A DNA stretch of 64,000 bases from Amycolatopsis sp. cg9 (GTDB lineage: Bacteria > Actinomycetota > Actinomycetes > Mycobacteriales > Pseudonocardiaceae), in assembly GCF_041346945.1 (NCBI RefSeq), contig NZ_CP166850.1, positions 6,184,501 through 6,248,500 of the forward strand, in the 5' to 3' direction. Position 1 is the first letter of the stretch, and each line of letters starts with the position of its first letter. The position numbers were made by a program, and so were the translations under genes. This document shows positions 8,280 to 16,418 of this stretch, in pieces. The notes beneath the pieces are model-generated. The model worked only from the letters and a program-made list of their open reading frames with translations, did no database searches and was not told the origin of the DNA.

Positions 8280-8738
8280 ATGCCCAACTACACCTTCGTG
8301 GTGAACGGGAAGACCGTCACCGTCGACGCGCCCGCCGACCTGCCGATGCTGTGGGCGCTGCGCGACAAGCTCAAGGTCCGCGGGCCGAAGTACGGCTGCG
8401 GCATCAACGTCTGCAAGGCCTGCACCAGCCACCTCGACGGCGAGGCGTTCAACCCCTGCGTCACGCCGGTCTCCGACTGCGCGGGCAAGGAGGTCACCAC
8501 GATCGAGGGCCTGGCCGACGGCGACGAGCTGCACCCGGTCCAGGAGGCCTGGCTGGAGCAGGACGTCGCGCAGTGCGGGTACTGCCAGCCGGGCCAGATC
8601 ATGGCGGCCGTGGCGCTGCTGAAGAAGACGAAGACCCCGACCGACGCCGAGATCGACGCGATCGAGAACGTCTGCCGGTGCGGTACCTACTTCCGGATCC
8701 GGGAGGCGATCAAGAGCGCGGCCGCCAAAATGGCCTGA
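8280..8738 (+). CDS. [2Fe-2S] small subunit of molybdenum hydroxylase (IorA-like)
   Basis: 152 residues, two [2Fe-2S] clusters. The plant-ferredoxin cluster is Cys40, Cys45, Cys48 and Cys60 (YGCGINVCKAC...FNPC); the all-helical second domain has QCGYCQPGQI and CRCGTYFRI. Spacing matches the small subunits of the xanthine dehydrogenase family, although Lys-Ala replaces the common Gly-Ala within the first cluster loop, as in isoquinoline-oxidoreductase types. It has no signal peptide of its own and would travel through Tat bound to the large subunit. It starts 14 bp after the large-subunit stop and is followed at once by a strong hairpin. Confidence 0.88.
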   Translation: MPNYTFVVNGKTVTVDAPADLPMLWALRDKLKVRGPKYGCGINVCKACTSHLDGEAFNPCVTPVSDCAGKEVTTIEGLADGDELHPVQEAWLEQDVAQCGYCQPGQIMAAVALLKKTKTPTDAEIDAIENVCRCGTYFRIREAIKSAAAKMA

Positions 8739-8779
8739 CGCGGATGCGGAGGTTCTACAGAAGAACCTCCGCATCCGCG
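8739..8779 (+). terminator. Strong hairpin terminator after the iorBA-like operon
   Basis: Arms 8739-8756 and 8762-8779 form a perfect 18-bp stem with loop ACAGA, starting at the base after the TGA stop at 8736-8738. There is no U-tract, as is usual in high-GC actinomycetes. An alternative pairing exists: TTCTACAG (8753-8760) in the first stem also matches CTGTAGAA (8784-8791), so the 3' side of the hairpin region can refold. Confidence 0.75.
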
Positions 8780-8874
8780 GTTCCTGTAGAAAGTTCACCC
8801 GGTCGTGGGCGGCGCTTTCGGGTTAGATGCGGTTCTCCGGCCTCGACGAGGAGGCCGGGGGACCGGAGGGCACC

Positions 8875-10098
8875 ATGCATTATCAGGCGCTGCTGTCCGA
8901 CGGGCTCGCCCCGCGGGTCGCCGTCCTCGCCGCCGACGTCGAGCGGAAGCTGCCCGAACTCATCGAGAGCACCGTGCGGCAGATCCGCGCCGAGATGCCC
9001 GTCTACGCCGACGCCCGGTTCGTCACGCACACCGAGCTGCGCGCGTCGGTGCGCGCCAACCTCGAGCACGTCATGCGCACGTTGCGCGGCTCGGAAGGCC
9101 CGGACCTCGCCCAGGCCCACGCGACCGCCCGGGCCCGGGCGCTCCAGGGTGCGCCGCTGCCGGAACTGCTGCGGGCGTACCGGATCGGGCTGACCGAGGT
9201 GTGGCACCGGTTCGTCGAGCTGACCGCCCGCGAGCAGGACCTGGCCGGGCTGGTCGCGGCGACGACGGCGATCTGGGCGCTCATCGACGACCTCGCCGAA
9301 GCCCTCACGACGTCCTACCGCGACACGACGGCCGAAGTCATGGTGGCGCACCAGAACCGGCGCTCGGCGCTGGTCGAGGCGCTGTTCGCGGGCGGCACCG
9401 CGACCGAGGGCACGCTGTGGGACATCGCCCGCGTGCTGGACCTGTCGCTGGACGGCACGTTCGTCGTCGTCGCGGCGGAAACCCCGCGCCTCGGCCAGGA
9501 ACCGCTGCCGCAGGTCGAGGCCCGGCTCCGCGCGTTGCACCACGCGTCGGCCTGGCGGCTGACCCCGGACCTGCAGGTGGGCGTGGTGTCCCTGCGCGAC
9601 CCGGCGGCGTCGAAGGCCATCGTGGACCTGGTCGGCGAGCACCCGGTGGGCCGGGTGGGCATCAGCCCGGTGTTCACCGGCCTCGGCAACACCGCCCGCG
9701 CGCTGCACCTGGCCCGGGTCGCGCTGTCCAGCATGACGCCGGGCACGCCGGGCCTGGTCCAGTTCACCGAGTCGCCGCTGGCCGGGCTGGTGGCCAGCGC
9801 CCCGGAAGCGTCCGTGCAGCTGGCCCACCACGTCCTCCAGCCGGTGCTGGACCTCCCGGGCGACGACCGCAACGTGCTGCTGCTGACGCTGCGCGCGTGG
9901 TTCGACTGCCAGGGCTCGACGAAGCTGACGTCGGAGCGGATGTTCTGCCACCCCAACACGATCCGGCACCGCCTGAAGCGGATCACGGAGGAACTGGGCC
10001 GGTCGCTGACGAACCCGGCGGACATCGCCGAGCTGGGCGCGGCCCTGCGGGCGCTGAACCTGTTCCCGGAGGCGACGCACCTGCCGGCACCGCGCTAG
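8875..10098 (+). CDS. PucR/CdaR-type transcriptional regulator
   Basis: 407 residues: an N-terminal helical sensor region (residues about 1-165), a GGDEF-like middle region and a C-terminal PucR helix-turn-helix in which MFCHPNTIRHRLKRITEELG is the diagnostic recognition helix. Such regulators control purine, gamma-aminobutyrate or secondary metabolism. The ATG at 8875 is preceded by GGAG; an in-frame ATG at 8827 would overlap a likely promoter and was not used. It may control the hydroxylase just upstream, but a terminator separates them. The stop TAG overlaps the stop of the convergent gene in a shared CTAG. Confidence 0.82.
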   Translation: MHYQALLSDGLAPRVAVLAADVERKLPELIESTVRQIRAEMPVYADARFVTHTELRASVRANLEHVMRTLRGSEGPDLAQAHATARARALQGAPLPELLRAYRIGLTEVWHRFVELTAREQDLAGLVAATTAIWALIDDLAEALTTSYRDTTAEVMVAHQNRRSALVEALFAGGTATEGTLWDIARVLDLSLDGTFVVVAAETPRLGQEPLPQVEARLRALHHASAWRLTPDLQVGVVSLRDPAASKAIVDLVGEHPVGRVGISPVFTGLGNTARALHLARVALSSMTPGTPGLVQFTESPLAGLVASAPEASVQLAHHVLQPVLDLPGDDRNVLLLTLRAWFDCQGSTKLTSERMFCHPNTIRHRLKRITEELGRSLTNPADIAELGAALRALNLFPEATHLPAPR

Positions 10099-10370
10099 GC
10101 CACCCCCGGGCCGTAGCGCCGGGCCATCCCCGTCAGCCACTCGCGCCCGACCGGGTTGGCCGTGTGGACGTGCACCCGCGGCGGCCAGCGGTCGTGTTCG
10201 CACAGCCAGAGCACGACCGGGCGGGTCGTGTCGTCGCCGCCGAGGTCGTGGTCCAGGGAGATCTCGGCGAATTCGCCCGCGTCGAGGAGCGTGATCGCTT
10301 CGGCGCTCGACTTGGCCCACGTCCAGCCGGGCGGGGCCGGCCTCAGGTCGTCGACCCAGAGGCGGTTCAC
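10095..10370 (-). CDS. Small stand-alone receiver-like protein (cREC/cyclic-phosphate-processing type)
   Basis: 91 residues beginning LWVDDLRPAP and carrying the diagnostic ISLDHDLGGDD followed by VHVHTANPVGREWL. These match the small receiver-like family placed by comparative work with cyclic-nucleotide or RNA-end processing systems; the two acidic patches (VDD and LDHDLG) resemble the phospho-acceptor site of response regulators. The GTG start overlaps the stop of the LLM gene in GTGA (10367-10370), so translation should be coupled. No catalytic activity can be inferred. Confidence 0.65.
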   Translation of the reverse strand: MNRLWVDDLRPAPPGWTWAKSSAEAITLLDAGEFAEISLDHDLGGDDTTRPVVLWLCEHDRWPPRVHVHTANPVGREWLTGMARRYGPGVA

Positions 10371-11236
10371 GCGGCCAGCAGTTCGCGCGTGCGGGCCTGC
10401 TCGGCCGGCGAGCCGAAGGGCATCACCAGCAGTTCGGTCGCGCCCGCGTCCTCGAGGGCTTTCACCTGGCGCCGCACGGTTTCCTCGTCGCCGGCGATCG
10501 CGGTGTCGGAGATCCGGTCGTGGCCGCCGCGGTCCAGGACGGCGCGGTAGGCGCGGACGTCCGCCGCCGCGCCGTACGCCTCTTCGACCCACTTCCGGGC
10601 TCCGTCCACATCGGACGTCACGCAGACCAGCTGGCCGGACACCACGCGGGAGGCGCTCCCGAGCGCCGGCACCACGAACTCGCCGGTCGCCCGCGGACCG
10701 GCCCACGTCGTGATCACGCCGTCGGCGAGTTCGCCGGCCAGGCGCGTCGACTTCGGGCTCACCGAGCCGATCAGGACCTGGGGCCGGGCGGCGCCCGGGG
10801 TGTTCAGTCCGCTCGCGGCCGTCAGCGTCTCGCCGTGGACGTCCGCCTTTTCGCCGCGCAGCAACGGGTTCAGCGCTTCCAGGTACTCGCGCAGGTGCCG
10901 CAGCGGGCGGTCGTAGGAGTACCCGAACTCGCCTTCGACGATGAACCGGTGGCTCAGCCCGATCCCGAGGTGGACGGGCGCCCCGGTCGCCGCCTGCGCG
11001 GTCAGCGCCTGCGCGGCCATGGTGATCGGGTGCCGCGGGTAGGTCGGCACGACGCACGTGCCCAGCCCGATGCCGGGTGCGGCCGCGCCGAGCGCGGGCA
11101 GTGCCGTGAGCGCGTCCCAGCCGCCGCGTTGCGCCAGCCACAGCGTGTCGTAGCCGAGCTTCGCCGCTTCGCGGGCTTGAGCGGTCAGGCCGTCGAAGCC
11201 GACGCCGAGCTCGTCGATCAGGATTCCGGTGCGCAC
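10367..11236 (-). CDS. LLM-class F420-dependent oxidoreductase
   Basis: 289 residues of the luciferase-like monooxygenase TIM barrel: an N-terminal strand (GILIDELGVGFD), LGTCVVPTYPRHPITMA typical of F420-dependent LLM enzymes, the conserved GIGLSHRFIVEGEFGY region and a C-terminal EDAGATELLVMPFG strand. It should use reduced F420 (or FMNH2) to reduce or oxygenate a small organic substrate. A GTG start is used with GGGAGGA upstream. The preceding gene on the same strand is a TetR repressor ending 16 bp upstream, so TetR, LLM and the small receiver-like protein form one operon. Confidence 0.85.
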   Translation of the reverse strand: MRTGILIDELGVGFDGLTAQAREAAKLGYDTLWLAQRGGWDALTALPALGAAAPGIGLGTCVVPTYPRHPITMAAQALTAQAATGAPVHLGIGLSHRFIVEGEFGYSYDRPLRHLREYLEALNPLLRGEKADVHGETLTAASGLNTPGAARPQVLIGSVSPKSTRLAGELADGVITTWAGPRATGEFVVPALGSASRVVSGQLVCVTSDVDGARKWVEEAYGAAADVRAYRAVLDRGGHDRISDTAIAGDEETVRRQVKALEDAGATELLVMPFGSPAEQARTRELLAA

Positions 11237-11252
11237 GGGTCCTCCCAGGGTT

Positions 11253-11912
11253 TCAGTACGCGCGCTCGAGCTGCTTGCGGTCGAGCGCGACGGATTCGGT
11301 GAACAGCTCGAGGACCCGCGGCGCGACCGCGCGCAGCTGCCTCGTCGAAGGCGCGGCCGGTTCGAAGGCGTGCGCGACGGTGTCGGCGATCAGCGCCGGG
11401 GGGTGCGCGGCGAGCAGGAAACCGTGCAGCACGGCCTGGTAGGCGACGGCGAGCTCGCGCGCCGGCCGGTCCGTCCGCAGCAGGTCGTTCGCCGCCAGCA
11501 GCTCGAGGTAGTCGACGAACGCCTCGTCGTGGCGCGGGTCGAGCTTGGCGTGCAGCTTCGGCAGCAGCTTGCCGAGCGTGTCGGCGTCGTCGGCGTACCC
11601 GGCGCGCAGCAGCGGCCGGCCCAGCACGTTGGCGTACTGGATCTCGGTGAGCCGGGACAGCCGCGCGGCGAGCGGGTCGGCCTCGAGCGCCGCCACGAGG
11701 TCTTCCAGGCTCCGGACGGACTCGCGGAGCAGCACCGCGAGGAACAGCTCCTCGCGGTTCTTCCAGTGCAGGTAGACGGTCCCCTTGCCGACGACGGCGC
11801 GCTCGGCCACGTCTTCGACGGTCGTGCGCCGGTAGCCGGCGCGCAGGAGCAGCTCGGCGGCCGCGTCGAGGATCCGCTCGGCGCGTTCGGCGCGGTCTTC
11901 GGCAGGAGGCAC
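11253..11912 (-). CDS. TetR-family repressor, autoregulated
   Basis: 219 residues with a TetR helix-turn-helix (TTVEDVAERAVVGKGTVYLH WKNREELF region, residues about 30-60) and a helical ligand domain. I use the GTG at 11912: a -10-like TACGAT ends 7 nt upstream, giving a leaderless message, and the operator palindrome lies between -35 and -10. The longer reading from TTG at 11948 would translate the operator itself. It heads an operon with the LLM oxidoreductase and small receiver-like gene; ligand unknown. Confidence 0.82.
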   Translation of the reverse strand: MPPAEDRAERAERILDAAAELLLRAGYRRTTVEDVAERAVVGKGTVYLHWKNREELFLAVLLRESVRSLEDLVAALEADPLAARLSRLTEIQYANVLGRPLLRAGYADDADTLGKLLPKLHAKLDPRHDEAFVDYLELLAANDLLRTDRPARELAVAYQAVLHGFLLAAHPPALIADTVAHAFEPAAPSTRQLRAVAPRVLELFTESVALDRKQLERAY

Positions 11913-11918
11913 GTCGCC

Positions 11919-11948
11919 ATCGTATGACCAAATACGAAATCTGGTCAA
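11919..11948 (-). promoter_or_regulatory. Leaderless promoter with embedded TetR operator
   Basis: On the minus strand TTGACC (-35, 11948-11943) and TACGAT (-10, 11924-11919) are 18 bp apart and the -10 ends 7 nt before the GTG at 11912. A 23-bp dyad, TGACCAAAT at the plus-strand left end and ATCTGGTCA at the right end (11925-11947), fills the spacer and overlaps the -35, with one mismatch in nine paired positions. Binding of the adjacent TetR would exclude polymerase. Confidence 0.65.
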
Positions 11949-11964
11949 ACGTCGGGTCGGAAAA

Positions 11965-11991
11965 CGGCGGGACGCGTGGTGCGTCCCGCCG
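11965..11991 (-). terminator. Rho-independent terminator of the aldo/keto reductase gene
   Basis: CGGCGGGACGC (11965-11975) pairs perfectly with 11981-11991 around the loop GTGGT. Read on the minus strand the stem is followed by TTTT, an intrinsic terminator 9 bp after the reductase stop. It also separates that transcript from the TetR promoter downstream. Confidence 0.75.
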
Positions 11992-12000
11992 TCGCCGGCC

Positions 12001-13029
12001 TCAGGCGTCCGAGGACCGCTTCCAGAGGTTGATGTCCGCGTCCGTCGCGTGGCCGTCGATCTCGGTCAGCTCCTCCGAAGAGAAGTCGAGGTTGCCGAGC
12101 GCGCCGACGTTGTCCTCGAGCTGCTTCACGCTGCTCGCGCCGATGAGCACCGACGTCACCCGGTGGTCGCGCAGCGCCCACGCCAAGGCCAGCTGCGCCA
12201 GTGACTGGCCGCGCCGTCCCGCGATGTCGTTGAGCGCGCGGACGCGGTTCAGGCGGTCCTCGTCGAGGGTGCCCGGGTCGAGCGACTTGCCCTGCGCGGC
12301 CCGCGAGTCCGCCGGGACGCCCTTGAGGTACTTGTCCGTCAGCAGGCCTTGCGCGAGCGGCGAGAACGCGATGCAGCCCGCGCCCGCCTCGTCCAGGGTG
12401 TCGAGGAGGCCGTCGTCCTCGATCCAGCGGTTCAGCATCGAGTACGACGGCTGGTGGATCAGCAGCGGCGTGCCGAGTTCCCGCAGCAGCCGCGCCGCTT
12501 CGGCGGTCCGCTCCGAGCTGTACGACGAAATCCCGACGTAAAGCGCCTTCCCGGCGCGGACGGCGCTGTCGAGCGCGCCGACCGTCTCCTCCAGCGGTGT
12601 CTCGGGGTCGAAGCGGTGGGAGTAGAAGATGTCGACGTAGTCCAGGCCGAGCCGCCCGAGCGACTGGTCCAGTGAGGACAGCAGGTACTTGCGGGAGCCC
12701 CACTCGCCGTACGGGCCGGGCCACATGTCGTAGCCGGCCTTGGTCGAGATCACCAGCTCGTCGCGGTAGGGCTTGAAGTCGGTGGCCAGCAGCCGCCCGA
12801 AGTTCTCCTCCGCGGAGCCGTAGGGCGGGCCGTAGTTGTTCGCCAGGTCGAAGTGGGTGATGCCGAGGTCGAAGGCGCGGCGGGTGATGTCGCGCTGGGT
12901 CTGCAGCGGCCGGTCGTGGCCGAAGTTGTGCCACAGCCCGAGCGAGATCGCCGGCAGCTTCAGCCCGGAACGCCCGCAGCGCCGGTAGGGGATCGAGTCG
13001 TATCGGCCGGATGCCGCAACGTAGGTCAC
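12001..13029 (-). CDS. Aldo/keto reductase, YghZ (L-glyceraldehyde 3-phosphate reductase) subfamily
   Basis: 342 residues, a complete AKR TIM barrel. The catalytic tetrad is visible: Asp in THFDLANNYG, Tyr in NNYGPPYGS, Lys in STKAGYDMWPGP and His in YSHRFDPETP. The STKAGY-MWPGPYG and GISSYSSERT signatures are those of the YghZ/AKR14 group, NADPH-dependent enzymes acting on L-glyceraldehyde 3-phosphate and methylglyoxal-like aldehydes. The GTG at 13029 follows a -10-like TAGCAT by 7 nt, suggesting a leaderless message. It is divergent from the MoxR gene. Confidence 0.88.
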   Translation of the reverse strand: MTYVAASGRYDSIPYRRCGRSGLKLPAISLGLWHNFGHDRPLQTQRDITRRAFDLGITHFDLANNYGPPYGSAEENFGRLLATDFKPYRDELVISTKAGYDMWPGPYGEWGSRKYLLSSLDQSLGRLGLDYVDIFYSHRFDPETPLEETVGALDSAVRAGKALYVGISSYSSERTAEAARLLRELGTPLLIHQPSYSMLNRWIEDDGLLDTLDEAGAGCIAFSPLAQGLLTDKYLKGVPADSRAAQGKSLDPGTLDEDRLNRVRALNDIAGRRGQSLAQLALAWALRDHRVTSVLIGASSVKQLEDNVGALGNLDFSSEELTEIDGHATDADINLWKRSSDA

Positions 13030-13089
13030 GCGGCCGATGCTAGCCCGCCAGTCGGGTACGCTCCGGGTGAGCGACCGCTTAGGAGGCAC

Positions 13090-13974
13090 GTGGTGGGCAC
13101 CGGATTCTTCACTTCCGTCGACGACGTGTCGGCCAAGCTGGCCGAGGCGGGCTACCTGGCGTCGACGGCCGTGGCGACCACGGTGTTCCTCGCCGATCGG
13201 CTGGGCAAGCCGCTGCTGGTCGAGGGCCCGGCCGGCGCCGGCAAGACCGAGCTCGCCAAGGCGGTCGCCCAGGTCAGCGGCTCGCGGCTGGTGCGCCTGC
13301 AGTGCTACGAAGGCATCGACGAGGCCCGCGCGCTCTACGAGTGGAACCACGCGAAGCAGCTGCTGCGGATCACCGCCGGCCGCGACGAGAGCTGGGAGCA
13401 GGCCCGCACCGACATCTTCGGCGAGGAGTTCCTGCTCCGCCGCCCGCTGCTCACCGCGATCTCGTCCGACGAGCCGACCGTGCTGCTGATCGACGAGACC
13501 GACAAGGCCGACATGGAGGTCGAGGGCCTGCTGCTGGAGGTGCTCGGCGACTTCCAGGTCACCGTCCCGGAGCTCGGCACGATCACCGCCACGCGCCCGC
13601 CGTTCGCCGTGCTGACCTCGAACGCCACGCGCGAGCTGTCCGAAGCGCTGCGCCGCCGCTGCCTGTTCCTGCACATCGACTTCCCCGAAGAAGAGCTCGA
13701 ACGCGAGATCGTCCGGCTCAAGGTCCCGGGCATCGACGCCGCGCTCGCCGATTCCGTCGTCCGGGTGATCGCCGCCCTGCGCGCGATGGACCTGCGGAAG
13801 CTGCCGTCGGTCGCGGAGACCATCGACTGGGCGCGCACGCTGCTCGCGCTCGGCGCGTCGACGCTGGACGAGCGGGTCGTGCGGGAGAGCCTCGGCGTCG
13901 TGCTCAAGCACCAGGACGACATCGCCAAGGCCGGCGCCGGGCTGCAGCTCGAACAGGTCCTGGACGCGTCGTGA
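13090..13974 (+). CDS. MoxR-family AAA+ ATPase
   Basis: 294 residues with Walker A (EGPAGAGKTELAKA, about residues 40-53), Walker B (VLLIDETDKAD), sensor 1 (AVLTSNATRELSEALRRR) and a C-terminal lid. MoxR ATPases act with VWA proteins as chaperones that insert metal cofactors or mature enzyme complexes. GTG at 13090, or the in-frame GTG at 13093, follows AGGAGG (13081-13086). It overlaps the downstream VWA gene by GTGA (13971-13974), so the two are translationally coupled. Confidence 0.9.
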   Translation: MVGTGFFTSVDDVSAKLAEAGYLASTAVATTVFLADRLGKPLLVEGPAGAGKTELAKAVAQVSGSRLVRLQCYEGIDEARALYEWNHAKQLLRITAGRDESWEQARTDIFGEEFLLRRPLLTAISSDEPTVLLIDETDKADMEVEGLLLEVLGDFQVTVPELGTITATRPPFAVLTSNATRELSEALRRRCLFLHIDFPEEELEREIVRLKVPGIDAALADSVVRVIAALRAMDLRKLPSVAETIDWARTLLALGASTLDERVVRESLGVVLKHQDDIAKAGAGLQLEQVLDAS

Positions 13975-15338
13975 CCGGCGGCGTGCCGGAGCGGCTCGCG
14001 TCGTTCGTCAAGGCACTCCGGGCCCAGGGCATCCCGGCCGGCCCCGCCGAGACGGTCGACGCCGCGGCCGCGCTGGAGGTGCTCGGCCTCGACGACCGCG
14101 AACTGGTCCGCGAGGGCTTGGCCGCCGCCCTGGTCCGCCGCGGCGGGCAGCGCGCGGTCTTCGACGCCGCCTTCGACCTGTACTTCCCGGCCGGGATCGG
14201 CGCGCCGGAGCGAGCCCGCGAAGACCAGCCGTCGACGCTGGAGGAGCTGCGGGAAGAGCTCGCGGCCGCGCTGGCCGAGGGCGACGAGCAGGCGCTCGCC
14301 CAGCTCGCCGGGCTCGCGGTGGACATGCTCGGCCAGTACGGCTCGTCCAGCGGCCCCGGTGGCGGCTTCTCGGCGCACCAGACCCTGGAGCGGCTGCAGC
14401 CGCAGACGCTGATCGCGCGGGTGCTGGCCGCGGTCCGCGGCGGGGGCGCGCGCGGCGAGTTCACCGACCGGCTCGACCGCGACGAGATCCGCCGCCGCGT
14501 CGAGGGGTTCCGCGGGCGGGTCCGCACCGAAGCGCGCCGCCGCGCGGCCGAGGTCCGCGGCCGCGAACGCGTCGCCAAGCACGCCATCGCGCCCGCCGCC
14601 GACCGCGTCGACTTCCTCATCGCCAGCCGGAACCAGCTCGCCGAGCTGCGCCGCACGATCCAGCCGCTGTCCCGCAAGCTGGCGACGCGCCTGGCCGCCC
14701 GCCGCAAGCGCACCACGCGCGGGCAGATCGACCTGCGCCGCACGCTGCGGCGGTCGCTGTCCACCGGCGGCGTCCCGCTGCGCCCGGCCTACCGCCACCG
14801 GCGGCCGGGCCGGCCGGAAATCGTGCTGCTGTGCGACCTGTCCGGTTCGGTGGCGGGGTTCGCGAACTTCACCATGCTGCTGGTGCAGGCGCTGCGCGAC
14901 CAGTTCAGCAAGATCCGCGTGTTCGCCTTCGTCGACAGCGCCGACGAGGTCACCCACCTGGTCACCACCGGCACCGCCGACCCCGAGCACCTCGGCGCGC
15001 GCATGCTGTCCGAAGCGGCGCTGGTGCGCTGGGACGGCCACAGCGACTACGGTGGCTCCCTGCGCCAGTTCACCGAGAACTGGCTGGACGCCGTCGGCCC
15101 CCGCACGTCGGTGCTGATCCTCGGCGACGCCCGCACCAACGGCGGCGACCCCAACCTCGACGCGGTGCGCGAGATCAAGTCCCGCGCCCGCCACGTCTAT
15201 TGGCTGAACCCCGAACGACGCTCGCTGTGGTCGACCGGCGACTCCGCGGCGCTGGAGTACGCCGACGTCGTCGAGATGCACGAGTGCCGCACGGTGCAGC
15301 AGCTTTCGGCGCTGGTCACCCGCCTGCTGCCGGTGTGA
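13971..15338 (+). CDS. CoxE-like VWA-domain protein partner of MoxR
   Basis: 455 residues. The N-terminal two thirds are charged and helical, rich in Arg and Glu; the C-terminal third is a von Willebrand A domain with a MIDAS-type DLSGSV motif (about residue 285) and the DGHSDYGG and LGDARTNGG loops of the CoxE family. It probably acts with the coupled MoxR ATPase in cofactor loading. CoxE relatives assist Mo/Cu carbon monoxide dehydrogenases, and two other molybdenum hydroxylases are encoded in the window, but a functional link is inference. Its 3' end overlaps the convergent deaminase gene by 23 bp. Confidence 0.85.
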   Translation: MTGGVPERLASFVKALRAQGIPAGPAETVDAAAALEVLGLDDRELVREGLAAALVRRGGQRAVFDAAFDLYFPAGIGAPERAREDQPSTLEELREELAAALAEGDEQALAQLAGLAVDMLGQYGSSSGPGGGFSAHQTLERLQPQTLIARVLAAVRGGGARGEFTDRLDRDEIRRRVEGFRGRVRTEARRRAAEVRGRERVAKHAIAPAADRVDFLIASRNQLAELRRTIQPLSRKLATRLAARRKRTTRGQIDLRRTLRRSLSTGGVPLRPAYRHRRPGRPEIVLLCDLSGSVAGFANFTMLLVQALRDQFSKIRVFAFVDSADEVTHLVTTGTADPEHLGARMLSEAALVRWDGHSDYGGSLRQFTENWLDAVGPRTSVLILGDARTNGGDPNLDAVREIKSRARHVYWLNPERRSLWSTGDSAALEYADVVEMHECRTVQQLSALVTRLLPV

Positions 15339-16290
15339 GCCACGCGTCGATCCCTTCGAGGAGCTTTCGCTTCGTCGCTTCGGGGGCGAAGGACGCCGTG
15401 ACGCTCGCCCGCGCGAAGTCCGCCATCGTGGCGTCGTCGTAGCCGAAGGCGTCCCGGACCCGGCCGTACTCCGCGGCGAGCTCCGCGCCGGTCACCGAGG
15501 GGACGTCGGTGTTGAGCGTGACCGTCAGCCCGGCGTCGCGCAGGCGGGGGAGCGGGTGCTCGGGCAGCGAGGGCACCAGCCCCAGCGTCACGTTCGACGA
15601 CGGGCACACCTCCAGCGCCAGGCCCCGCTCGCGCACCTCGGCGACGAGCGCCGGGTCGTCGAGGACGCGGATGCCGTGCCCGAGCCGTTCGGTCCGGCCG
15701 ACTTCGAGCGCTTCGCGGATGCTGTCCGGCCCCGCGTCTTCGCCGGTGTGGTGCAGCAGGCGGATCCCGGCCGCCCTGGCCTTCTCGAAGAGCGTCGCGA
15801 ACGGCCGCAGCGAGTGGTTTTCCTCGCCCGCCATGCCGATCGCGAACACTTCGTCGTACTTCAGCGCGAGGTCGAGGGTGCGTCCGGCACGCTCTACCGA
15901 GCGCCGCCGGGAGTGGTCGAGCACCAGCCGCCACTCGAGGCCCCGGCTCGCCGACAGTCCTTTGAGGACGGACTCCAGCGGCATTTCGGGGTCGCCGAGC
16001 CGTTCTCCGTGCGACGCCGCCGTGAACGTGACTTCGGCGTAGCGCGTGCCTTGCGCGACTTCGTCCTCGACGTACTCGCGCGCGATCCGCTCGAAGTCCG
16101 CCGGCCGCTGAAGACACGATCGGATGAGTGCGTTGTAGTCGGCGAACGCGCGAAAACCGTCGAACTCCGGCGGTTCGGCCGGGACGGCGACGCCGTTCGC
16201 CTCGCCGAGTTCGCGGAGCGTGCCCGGCCGGATCGTGCTCTCCAGGTGGACGTGCAGGTGGGCCTTCGGCAGGGCCGCCAGGTCGCGCAT
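15316..16290 (-). CDS. Adenosine deaminase-family metallohydrolase with altered substrate-site residues
   Basis: 324 residues, full-length ADA TIM barrel. Zinc and catalytic groups are present: His13 and His15 of HLHVHL, the HTGEDAG helix (His and catalytic Glu), GHGIRV (His) and the zinc Asp in LNTDVP. Two positions that contact nucleoside in characterised ADAs differ: the Asp after HxHL (HLDG) is Glu17 in HLEST, and the second Asp of TDDP is Val (TDVP). The enzyme is therefore a deaminase-superfamily member of uncertain substrate. The ATG at 16290 gives the standard N-terminus; a longer reading from 16401 is unlikely. Confidence 0.82.
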   Translation of the reverse strand: MRDLAALPKAHLHVHLESTIRPGTLRELGEANGVAVPAEPPEFDGFRAFADYNALIRSCLQRPADFERIAREYVEDEVAQGTRYAEVTFTAASHGERLGDPEMPLESVLKGLSASRGLEWRLVLDHSRRRSVERAGRTLDLALKYDEVFAIGMAGEENHSLRPFATLFEKARAAGIRLLHHTGEDAGPDSIREALEVGRTERLGHGIRVLDDPALVAEVRERGLALEVCPSSNVTLGLVPSLPEHPLPRLRDAGLTVTLNTDVPSVTGAELAAEYGRVRDAFGYDDATMADFARASVTASFAPEATKRKLLEGIDAWLTPAAGG

Positions 16291-16336
16291 GAGCCAGACC
16301 CTAGAGGCCGCCGGGCACCGCTCGCGCGGCAATTTT

Positions 16337-16361
16337 GTTTGGCCCGCGTCACACGGGGAAC
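16337..16361 (+). promoter_or_regulatory. Possible SigB/SigF-type stress promoter
   Basis: GTTT (16337-16340) and GGGAAC (16356-16361) are 15 bp apart, close to the GTTT-N14-16-GGGTA pattern of actinobacterial SigB/SigF-group promoters, with A for T at one position. It lies about 58 bp upstream of the small gene at 16419. A weak match on its own; supported by the small stress-type product and by the stressosome operon at the right end of the window. Confidence 0.35.
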
Positions 16362-16418
16362 CTCCGGGTGGTTCGTCCGCGTTGTCAGGATGACCGCACA
16401 CCGACGAGGGAGACGACG

